Source of the DNA: JBDHUV01 sp039809365
GTDB taxonomy: Bacteria; Patescibacteriota; Microgenomatia; Levybacterales; GWA1-39-11
NCBI GenBank assembly: GCA_039809365.1
Contig: JBDHUV010000030.1
Span: 1-8,213, forward strand
DNA: 8,213 bases
Reading direction: 5' to 3'
Under the pieces are notes generated by a model that saw nothing but the letters and a program-made list of their open reading frames with translations, was not told the DNA's origin and did not search any database. Below, piece after piece: positions 1 to 4,644 of the stretch (position 1 is its first letter; every line of letters starts with the position of its first letter). Position numbers and translations under genes: made by a program.

Positions 1-233
1 TGAAACTGATGATGATCTAATGCACCCATTCCAGTATCTACATGGATAACTTCATCCCCAGAGTACTTTTCGATAACGGTGTCTTCATTTGCATCAAGCC
101 CCCCCAACTTTTGACCTGCAGGAACAAACTGCACTTTTGCATCTCTCCAAGAAGGAAGGTATTTTTTTAGTAACCACACAGATGTCACTGCATCAAGATC
201 TGGAGCCATATGAGTAACAATAATTTTTGCCAT
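1..233 (-). CDS. DHH-type phosphoesterase-like protein, N-terminal part (runs off left edge)
   Basis: The first 77 residues of a protein whose C-terminus lies outside the window. They begin MAKIIVTHMAPDLDAVTS, which looks like the first metal-binding motif of DHH-family phosphoesterases (His8 and the DxD pair Asp12/Asp14). Further on is VDTGMGALDHHQF, in which Asp73-His74-His75 is the DHH motif itself. DHH enzymes include RecJ, oligoribonuclease NrnA, inorganic pyrophosphatase and exopolyphosphatase, all metal-dependent phosphoester or phosphoanhydride hydrolases. The two motifs are unusually close, so this is a divergent branch and the substrate cannot be named. The gene is divergent from the tail-anchored protein gene, with 91 bases between the starts. 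No Shine-Dalgarno precedes the ATG. A -10 box lies 13 bases upstream, predicting a very short leader. Family assignment is reasonable; exact function is unknown. Confidence 0.72.
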   Translation of the reverse strand, partial: MAKIIVTHMAPDLDAVTSVWLLKKYLPSWRDAKVQFVPAGQKLGGLDANEDTVIEKYSGDEVIHVDTGMGALDHHQF

Positions 234-246
234 ATCTATTGTTGCA

Positions 247-275
247 AGTATATAGGGTTTTTTCTTAATTCACAA
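247..275 (-). promoter_or_regulatory. Candidate promoter of the DHH-like gene
   Basis: On the minus strand, TTGTGA (270-275) and TATACT (247-252) are separated by exactly 17 bases. The -10 box ends 13 bases before the ATG at 233, so transcription should begin about 6-7 bases ahead of the start codon. A TATAAT also occurs at 280-285 on this strand, but it lacks a convincing -35 box. Confidence 0.45.
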
Positions 276-286
276 GACAATTATAG

Positions 287-316
287 TTGACAATAATTAG
301 ACAGTTACCATATGAT
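287..316 (+). promoter_or_regulatory. Candidate promoter of the tail-anchored protein gene, predicting a leaderless mRNA
   Basis: A consensus -35 box TTGACA (287-292), an 18-base spacer and TATGAT (311-316, five of six matches to TATAAT). Only 8 bases separate the -10 box from the ATG at 325, so transcription is expected to start at or within two bases of the start codon. No Shine-Dalgarno could fit. The -35 box lies in the loop of the inverted repeat AATTAT-N8-ATAATT (279-298), a possible operator. Confidence 0.6.
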
Positions 317-324
317 GAATAAGT

Positions 325-756
325 ATGGATACAAAAAAGGATCTAAAGCCAGAGTTAAAAGAAATTTATGAACGTGTTATGAGCACAACTCCATCAGCAA
401 GAAAACCTGAACAACAGCCTGCTCAGCAACCATCAACGCCACAACAACCGCCCACCCAAGAATCTCACCCCCAAACAGCAGGACAACAACCTACAACGCA
501 AGAACCTTTTTTACCTTCAAGCTCACCTCGAGCTGTTAATGATTCGGCAGGTTTTGTGTTTTCAACTCATAATAAAGGCACTCAGAAAAATGAAGAGGAA
601 AAGGAGGATACTCAGGGAAATGAAAAAACAACAGAAGAAAAAGACACAAAAACTTCAAAGAAAAAAGGGAATCTACTGCCTATTGTGTTTCTGTTGATGG
701 CTATATTCTTAGCAATTTATACGGTATTTTGGTTATTTTTCTTTAAAATTGTCTAA
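325..756 (+). CDS. Hypothetical Pro/Gln-rich protein with a C-terminal membrane anchor
   Basis: A 143-residue protein of unknown function. Its parts are a short charged, probably helical N-terminus (about residues 5-19, containing LKPELKEIYERVM), a disordered Pro/Gln/Thr-rich stretch (about 24-70), a Lys/Glu/Thr-rich polar stretch (about 85-114), and one hydrophobic segment (about 116-140) that starts after a KKK cluster and runs almost to the C-terminus. With no signal peptide, it should be tail-anchored with the bulk in the cytoplasm. The function of the N-terminal helix is unknown; it might dock a soluble partner at the membrane. The ATG at 325 is supported by a good promoter just upstream and is probably read as a leaderless message. 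The upstream ATGs at 312 and 315 are in another frame and soon hit a stop. The gene converges on proS, sharing bases at the stop codons. No enzyme motif is visible. Confidence 0.8.
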   Translation: MDTKKDLKPELKEIYERVMSTTPSARKPEQQPAQQPSTPQQPPTQESHPQTAGQQPTTQEPFLPSSSPRAVNDSAGFVFSTHNKGTQKNEEEKEDTQGNEKTTEEKDTKTSKKKGNLLPIVFLLMAIFLAIYTVFWLFFFKIV

Positions 757-1976
757 AGAAGTGTTTTCAAGAGCGTATCAAATGCAATCACTTTTGATTC
801 TTTTTCAGATCTTTTCTTGACCTCTACTTGTTCTTCTCGTCCACTACTCTGCTGAACCGTCTTATCTGAGACAACAACCCGTGTTGGAATCCCTATAAGA
901 TCTGCATCTGCAAATTTCTCTCCTGCTCCTGAGTCATCTCGATCATCAAACAAAACTTCAATATTATTTTCTTTGAGCTTTTCATACAATTCATTTCCTT
1001 TTCCATTCAATCCTATTAAATGGAGTTTATATGGAGCAATTGATTCAGGCCAAATAATCCCTCTCTCATCGTGTGACACTTCAACAACAGTCCCCATTAC
1101 TCGTGTAGGGCCTATCCCGTAACTTGCCAACCAAATAGGCTTACGGGACCCATCAGTATCTGTAAATAGAGCTCCCATTTTTTCTGCATACATCGTTCCA
1201 AGTGGAAAAATATTACCTACTTCTATTGATTTTTCTACTCGTAAATCTGTTCTTCTCTTTTCCTCCTCAGTCATAATCTCATCATTTTTTGCGTACTTCC
1301 AATCATCTGCAAAATATATTGTGTCTTCTCCGCTTTGCGCAATTACTTGGAATTCATGAGTATAATTATCTGTAAATACTCCTCCCGATGCTTCAGCAAT
1401 ATGAGTAGTCAATCCAATTCTTGTGAATGCTTTTGTATATGCCTGGGCAACTTGCCAATAATATTCATACATGTCTTCTTCAGAGACATGGGCACTATAT
1501 AGATCTTTCATAAGAAACTCCCGTCCACGTAAAATACCGGATTTTGCACGGAGTTCATTCCTGAATTTTGTTGAAAAATGATACACTTTTACTGGTAAAT
1601 CTTTATAACTGGTTACGTGTTTACGGACAAGGTCCATAACAATTTCTTCGTGTGTAAATGATAATGCGTAAGAACGGTCGTTTTTTTCGAATTGATACAT
1701 TACGTCTTTAGCAGTGTCCCATCGTCCGGTTTCATTCCAAATCTCTTTCGGATGCAATAATGGCATAAGTAACTCTTGTGCACCGATAGCATTCATCTCT
1801 TCTCGAATAATCTGTTCTATTTTTCGCTCGACAAGTCTACCTAATGGTAAAAGTGTATACGAACCTGCCATTAATTTATCTATATACCCAGCTTGTAATA
1901 AATACTTTGCATTTACTGCAACTTCATCTTTAGGTACTGTCTTACTTGTTTTTGCAAAAAGTTGTGAGTATCTCAT
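753..1976 (-). CDS. proS: Prolyl-tRNA synthetase, bacterial type without the editing domain
   Basis: A 407-residue class II aminoacyl-tRNA synthetase that charges tRNA-Pro with proline in the cytoplasm. Visible parts are motif 1 (about residues 44-75, PLGRLVERKIEQ through MPLLHP), the THE substrate loop (108-110), motif 2 (about 138-161, FRNELRAKSG and RGREFLMKD), the HEFQVIAQSGED strand (207-218), motif 3 (about 287-311, GIGPTRVMG, DERGIIWP) and a C-terminal anticodon-binding domain (about 314-407, with VLFDDRDDSGAGEKFADADL split across its start). Bacterial ProRS usually has about 570 residues. The missing 160 or so are the INS editing domain, normally inserted between motifs 2 and 3; here only a charged linker (about 231-250) remains. 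INS-less forms are known in alphaproteobacteria and mitochondria. I start at 1976 (MRYSQLFAKT), the family's normal N-terminus, rather than the in-frame ATG at 2012, because the -10 box lies between them. It converges on the tail-anchored protein gene. Confidence 0.95.
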   Translation of the reverse strand: MRYSQLFAKTSKTVPKDEVAVNAKYLLQAGYIDKLMAGSYTLLPLGRLVERKIEQIIREEMNAIGAQELLMPLLHPKEIWNETGRWDTAKDVMYQFEKNDRSYALSFTHEEIVMDLVRKHVTSYKDLPVKVYHFSTKFRNELRAKSGILRGREFLMKDLYSAHVSEEDMYEYYWQVAQAYTKAFTRIGLTTHIAEASGGVFTDNYTHEFQVIAQSGEDTIYFADDWKYAKNDEIMTEEEKRRTDLRVEKSIEVGNIFPLGTMYAEKMGALFTDTDGSRKPIWLASYGIGPTRVMGTVVEVSHDERGIIWPESIAPYKLHLIGLNGKGNELYEKLKENNIEVLFDDRDDSGAGEKFADADLIGIPTRVVVSDKTVQQSSGREEQVEVKKRSEKESKVIAFDTLLKTLL

Positions 1977-1983
1977 GATCCTA

Positions 1984-2012
1984 AGTATACTCAAGATTGA
2001 GGAATCACGCAA
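1984..2012 (-). promoter_or_regulatory. Candidate proS promoter, predicting a leaderless mRNA
   Basis: On the minus strand, TATACT (1984-1989) is preceded at a 17-base spacing by TTGCGT (2007-2012), a weak -35 box. Only 7 bases separate the -10 box from the proS ATG at 1976, so the transcript should start at or next to the A of the ATG. This placement also rules out the longer in-frame start at 2012 if the promoter is real. Confidence 0.45.
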
Positions 2013-2023
2013 GAATGGTATTT

Positions 2024-2057
2024 ATGAGGCAAATATTATTTCTGAGCCTCATTTTTT
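2024..2057 (+). terminator. Hairpin plus T tract, terminator-like only on the plus strand
   Basis: Perfect 7-bp inverted repeat ATGAGGC (2024-2030) and GCCTCAT (2046-2052) around a 15-base loop, followed on the plus strand by TTTTT (2053-2057). Read as plus-strand RNA this resembles an intrinsic terminator, but no plus-strand gene ends here. On the minus strand the hairpin spans the stop codon of the 288-residue gene and has no U tract after it. It could block antisense transcription into the operon or protect the operon's 3' end. Confidence 0.35.
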
Positions 2058-2902
2058 GAAAGTATCGCAAGTTTGGATATATCAAGCTTTGTGTTTTTAC
2101 CCTGTTTATCATTCTCTGAAGAAGACATCTCTTGTAAAAATGCACCCATCAAAAGAATAAGTAGTTCGAGTAATGATGTTTTCTCTTTTTCATCCTCTTT
2201 TTCTTTGTGAAGTTTTTTCGCTAACTCTAATAACGCAAGCGCCATTGTCTGCATTGTCTCAGATTGTTGTTTTACTAAACCTTTAAACTCTTGAAGCTGA
2301 GCACGAAGTTCATCATTTTCGTTTAAAAGGTCTGCAAACTGCTCTTCAATAGATAGTACTTTTTCTTCTAATGAGAAGCCTTCCTGTTTATCTTTTTCCT
2401 CAACATATCTTTTGAATGCTTCTTCTTGTAATATTTCAGGGTTAATATCTTGACCATTTGCAATCATTTCACAAGCTACTTCTCCAAGTTTTTGTTGCAT
2501 AAGTGGGTCAGAGGCAGATTGTTCTACAACGTATGATAATACATCGTGTTTTCTCTCATCAAGTGTTGGATCTCTCCTTTCCACTTCATCTAAAATTTCT
2601 CCTTCTTTAAAGTCTGTGTCTTCTATATCTAGTACACCATCTCTATACTTGCCTAATGCAAGATTTTCAAGCACAGTACCAATTCCCATTTTTTTACTGT
2701 CTGCAAGTAATATATCGGCCATATCGTGATTATTTACCGCTTGCACCACTTCAGGCTTTTTTTGATCTACTTCACGAGAAAGTACTACCTCTTGATCTTG
2801 AGACATCTCAAATGATTGAACTGACTGTGGTTGTACCGCTGGTGTATTCATATTTATTACTGTTGGTTGCATAGGGCTCCCTCCTTCATATGATGTGTCC
2901 AT
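2036..2902 (-). CDS. Hypothetical acidic coiled-coil protein, third gene of a three-gene operon
   Basis: A 288-residue protein that I do not recognise. The first 50 or so residues are Gln/Pro/Val-rich and look disordered. A mixed acidic helical region follows (about 57-175). A strong coiled-coil prediction by eye covers about 177-240, with heptad-like Leu/Ile spacing in EEKVLSIEEQFADLLNENDE and continuing through LRAQLQEF. A hydrophobic patch (about 243-257, SLLELLILLMGAFLQ) could be a membrane-associated or oligomerising helix; it is short and holds a Glu, so a full transmembrane segment is doubtful. The tail is polar. There is no signal peptide or catalytic motif. The ATG at 2902 directly abuts the stop of the preceding gene, so translation is probably coupled. 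Two in-frame starts each have a Shine-Dalgarno: 2902 (AAAGGAG, 9-base spacing) and 2872 (AAGGAGG, 7-base spacing); the second would give 278 residues. Confidence 0.8.
   Translation of the reverse strand: MDTSYEGGSPMQPTVINMNTPAVQPQSVQSFEMSQDQEVVLSREVDQKKPEVVQAVNNHDMADILLADSKKMGIGTVLENLALGKYRDGVLDIEDTDFKEGEILDEVERRDPTLDERKHDVLSYVVEQSASDPLMQQKLGEVACEMIANGQDINPEILQEEAFKRYVEEKDKQEGFSLEEKVLSIEEQFADLLNENDELRAQLQEFKGLVKQQSETMQTMALALLELAKKLHKEKEDEKEKTSLLELLILLMGAFLQEMSSSENDKQGKNTKLDISKLAILSKNEAQK
2880..2886 (-). promoter_or_regulatory. Strong internal Shine-Dalgarno favouring an alternative start at 2872
   Basis: AAGGAGG on the minus strand, 7 bases before the in-frame ATG at 2872 (codon 11 of the longer form). 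It is closer to the ideal than AAAGGAG at 2912-2918, which serves the ATG at 2902. The two overlap the same reading frame, so either one of them is the true start or two isoforms are made that differ by ten residues. Confidence 0.5.
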
Positions 2903-3238
2903 TTAGTAAGTCTCCTTTCCTTGCAATACTGCAAGTGCTTTGTCATACTGTGCAACTTGTAAATATCTTCTTGCTTCAGATAACGCATATTCTTTTTTCT
3001 GAGAAAAGTATTCTGAGGCTACTTTTAAATACACTTCAAGCATCTCTGAGTACTTTTCAACTATATTTGCCATCTGAGAGAATAATTCGTCAGTATTTTT
3101 AAATTGCATTAGACGTGTATATTCTTGTGCAAGTACTTCTGCTTTCTTTTGAGATATTTTTCCGTACCGAAGCCCCATGATAATTTTTATCATGATCTCT
3201 CTTTCAACATCTTTTTTAAATTCTTCAAAATTTTTCAT
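2903..3238 (-). CDS. Hypothetical all-helical protein, TPR-like C-terminus, second gene of the operon
   Basis: A 111-residue protein that I do not recognise. It appears to be entirely alpha-helical and rich in Lys/Glu, without a signal peptide or membrane segment. The last third (about residues 76-108) has two helices with small and large hydrophobic spacing reminiscent of a tetratricopeptide repeat, including ARRYLQVAQYDKALAVLQ. One TPR-like pair is too little for a firm assignment, but it would suit a scaffold or partner-binding role. It starts one base after the stop of the 70-residue gene and its stop abuts the next ATG, so the three genes are almost certainly one transcript and perhaps subunits of one complex. 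An AGGA lies 12 bases before the ATG, a weak ribosome site, consistent with translational coupling. Confidence 0.78.
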   Translation of the reverse strand: MKNFEEFKKDVEREIMIKIIMGLRYGKISQKKAEVLAQEYTRLMQFKNTDELFSQMANIVEKYSEMLEVYLKVASEYFSQKKEYALSEARRYLQVAQYDKALAVLQGKETY

Positions 3239-3239
3239 A

Positions 3240-3452
3240 TTATGCTGTTGTCCTTTCTATTTGTCTTTCAAGATCTTCTGCTTCCCTTTCCTGTTCTTCT
3301 CTTTCTTGAGTTGCAAGTTGTGCTTCCCGCAGTTCTTGTTCAAGATCTTGTACTTCTCCTCCCATCTCATCTACTTCTATACGTACTTCACTTACGAGAG
3401 TCTCAGCAACTCTCCCTATTTCTTCTGTTTTTGCTAAATGTTCTTTGTTCAT
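3240..3452 (-). CDS. Small acidic coiled-coil protein, first gene of the operon
   Basis: A 70-residue, very Glu-rich protein that I do not recognise. From about residue 10 to the end it is one predicted helix, with heptad-like hydrophobic positions in the first half (VAETLVSEVRIEV) and an almost uninterrupted charged coiled coil in the second (about 33-66). A GG pair at 31-32 may be a hinge. It probably dimerises or pairs with the helical products of the next two genes. I place the start at ATG 3452 rather than the in-frame ATG at 3464, because the Shine-Dalgarno AAAAGGAG (3465-3472) touches the 3464 ATG with no spacing and would be unusable there. With 3452 the spacing is 12 bases, somewhat long. 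The gene is divergent from the GNAT-like gene. Confidence 0.72.
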   Translation of the reverse strand: MNKEHLAKTEEIGRVAETLVSEVRIEVDEMGGEVQDLEQELREAQLATQEREEQEREAEDLERQIERTTA

Positions 3453-3464
3453 ATTTTTTTGCAT

Positions 3465-3472
3465 CTCCTTTT
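3465..3472 (-). promoter_or_regulatory. Shine-Dalgarno of the three-gene operon
   Basis: AAAAGGAG directly before ATG 3464 and 12 bases before the in-frame ATG 3452, which argues for the latter start. The GGAG could pair with CTCC six bases upstream in the mRNA (3476-3479 pairs with 3465-3468 across ATAAAA-type loop bases), a short 4-bp hairpin that could partly hide the site. A possible -10 box TATACT sits at 3486-3491, without a clear -35 box. Confidence 0.45.
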
Positions 3473-3513
3473 ATGGAGTAACAGCAGTATATAGCCAGGA
3501 GAGACAATCAACT

Positions 3514-3522
3514 TGATATAAT
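3514..3522 (+). promoter_or_regulatory. Extended -10 promoter of the GNAT-like gene
   Basis: TGATATAAT: a consensus TATAAT (3517-3522) with the TGn extension (3514-3516) that can replace a -35 box. No good -35 hexamer is visible. Transcription should begin near 3529, giving a leader of about 20 bases. That leader consists largely of the direct repeat TCACAAGA (3525-3532 and 3536-3543, 11-base period). Confidence 0.5.
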
Positions 3523-3548
3523 ATTCACAAGAACATCACAAGAGTATT

Positions 3549-4289
3549 ATGAATGAACAATTTCATCCTAACCCTGCTGAAATTATTTATTCTGAAAGAT
3601 GGAATACGTTTAGACAACATACTGAAAGAACTGGAAGTATACGTACTTTAGAAATACCTGATTCTCTTACGAATATTTTTATTCCGCAAAGGATATTAGA
3701 ACTAAGCGATAATCCAGAAAATGTATACACTTTACCTATAAAAAATGTATCTGAGACTATATCTGAATCTGCAATCAATCTATACATTATTGAAAAAAAG
3801 AAAACTCCAGTATCTGATCCTGCTATTTTTAATGATTTTAAAAACATGAGAATTGATCCTGAATGGAAGAAAGAAAGAAAATCGTTCTACCTTGATACAA
3901 CTGCACCGAATGGATTGGATTTTAGACACGCCTCAAACGAACGTTTAATAACATCTGGATTAATAGATGAATTTGATAAAATTTTAATAGAATACCACGC
4001 AGATATTCCGAGAGGGTACCCAGATATTATCCAAACTATCCAGTATATAGATCGTCCAGATATGCACAATCAAGGTATAGGAAAAAGTTTTTTTGATAAT
4101 GTTGAAAAAATATGGAGAGAGCTGGGATTTTCATACCATACTGCAGTAATCTGGAGCCCCAACCCAAGTTTTTTTTCTAAAAGAGGAACAGAGATCCATG
4201 AAGTAGATCCAGAAATAAAGGACAGGATCTTCCCACTTTATCAAGGGTATATAGAACAGGGAAGTCCTGTAATCATAACAGAGTTATAA
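3549..4289 (+). CDS. Probable GNAT-family N-acetyltransferase
   Basis: A 246-residue soluble protein. The best clue is near the C-terminus, where HNQGIGKSFFDNVEKIW (about residues 173-189) matches the acetyl-CoA-binding motif A of GNAT enzymes (Q/R-x-x-G-x-G/A followed by a helix), and NPSFFSKRGTEI resembles the following Asn...Phe-Tyr-x-x-x-Gly motif B. GNAT enzymes move an acetyl group from acetyl-CoA to an amine on a small molecule or protein. The first 100 residues do not resemble a known domain, and the acceptor cannot be guessed. It stands alone on the plus strand with its own extended -10 promoter, divergent from the three-gene operon and converging on ybaB with 6 bases between the stops. 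There is no membrane segment. The family call rests on the motif-like stretches only. Confidence 0.6.
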   Translation: MNEQFHPNPAEIIYSERWNTFRQHTERTGSIRTLEIPDSLTNIFIPQRILELSDNPENVYTLPIKNVSETISESAINLYIIEKKKTPVSDPAIFNDFKNMRIDPEWKKERKSFYLDTTAPNGLDFRHASNERLITSGLIDEFDKILIEYHADIPRGYPDIIQTIQYIDRPDMHNQGIGKSFFDNVEKIWRELGFSYHTAVIWSPNPSFFSKRGTEIHEVDPEIKDRIFPLYQGYIEQGSPVIITEL

Positions 4290-4294
4290 ACTCT
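4280..4294. terminator. Possible weak bidirectional terminator between convergent genes
   Basis: A perfect 6-bp inverted repeat AGAGTT-ATA-AACTCT lies exactly at the junction of the GNAT-like gene and ybaB, covering the stop codon of the former. The plus-strand side is followed by ATTATTT. The stem is short and AT-rich and the T tract is interrupted, so termination may be weak. Confidence 0.3.
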
Positions 4295-4295
4295 A

Positions 4296-4577
4296 TTATT
4301 TACCTCCAAGAAGACCTCCAAGGCCTCCTCCCATTTCTTGCATTTTTGAAGCTGCTTTTTTCTGAACTTTACCCATCGCATCGTTGAGTGCATCTTTCAC
4401 ATCATTCATATCTTCTCCATTTATTTTTAGTTCTTTAATTTTCATGTCACCCGTCATCACAATATATGCACGACCACGTTCTTCTGTTACTTCTAGCTTT
4501 TTTAATTCGTTTTGTAATTTTTGCGCTTCTTGGCGTAGTTTATTAAGATCACCTAATCCTTTTAGTGGATTTATCAT
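4296..4577 (-). CDS. ybaB: YbaB/EbfC-family nucleoid-associated DNA-binding protein
   Basis: A 93-residue protein of the small dimeric YbaB/EbfC family, which binds DNA and is usually encoded just after dnaX, as here. The N-terminal helix contains LGDLNKLRQEAQKLQNELKK. The central strand region has VTGDMKIKELKINGE-like spacing (about residues 41-56, MTGDMKIKELKING), and the helix after it (about 60-85) leads into a Gly-rich tail ending GGGLGGLLGGK. Length is close to the family norm of about 100-110. I take the ATG at 4577 rather than the GTG at 4589 because a nearly full-length Shine-Dalgarno overlaps that GTG. The gene has its own promoter, whose -35 box overlaps the dnaX stop. Commonly recR comes next; here a convergent gene does. 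Confidence 0.93.
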   Translation of the reverse strand: MINPLKGLGDLNKLRQEAQKLQNELKKLEVTEERGRAYIVMTGDMKIKELKINGEDMNDVKDALNDAMGKVQKKAASKMQEMGGGLGGLLGGK

Positions 4578-4586
4578 AAAATATGT

Positions 4587-4595
4587 CACCCCCTT
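4587..4595 (-). promoter_or_regulatory. Extended Shine-Dalgarno of ybaB
   Basis: AAGGGGGTG, 9 bases before the ATG at 4577. With its flanks it reads TAAGGGGGTGA, a single A-to-G difference (a tolerable G-U pair) from the full anti-Shine-Dalgarno complement TAAGGAGGTGA. It overlaps the GTG at 4589 and therefore decides the start. Confidence 0.75.
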
Positions 4596-4616
4596 ACTAA
4601 TTAATAATACTTATTC

Positions 4617-4644
4617 ATTATACTGAATGTATACTCTATTTCAA
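4617..4644 (-). promoter_or_regulatory. ybaB promoter overlapping the end of dnaX
   Basis: TTGAAA (4639-4644), a 16-base spacer and consensus TATAAT (4617-4622) on the minus strand. The -35 box contains the dnaX stop codon TGA (4641-4643). The predicted start near 4610 gives a leader of about 33 bases carrying the Shine-Dalgarno. It lets ybaB be expressed independently of dnaX. Confidence 0.65.

Noticed and set aside
1714..2160. A 148-codon open frame on the plus strand across the proS start
   Set aside because: It is antisense to the conserved N-terminal part of proS and to the end of the next gene, has no ribosome site, and its product shows no sensible composition.
3189..3194. Palindromic TCATGA-type and other very short inverted repeats inside coding regions
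   Set aside because: They are short and expected by chance; none has a loop, tract or position suggesting function.
3125..3481. Plus-strand open frames opposite the three-gene operon, rich in Phe/Leu/Ser
   Set aside because: This composition is the expected antisense of Lys/Glu-rich helical genes; the minus-strand genes have Shine-Dalgarno sites and tight operon spacing.
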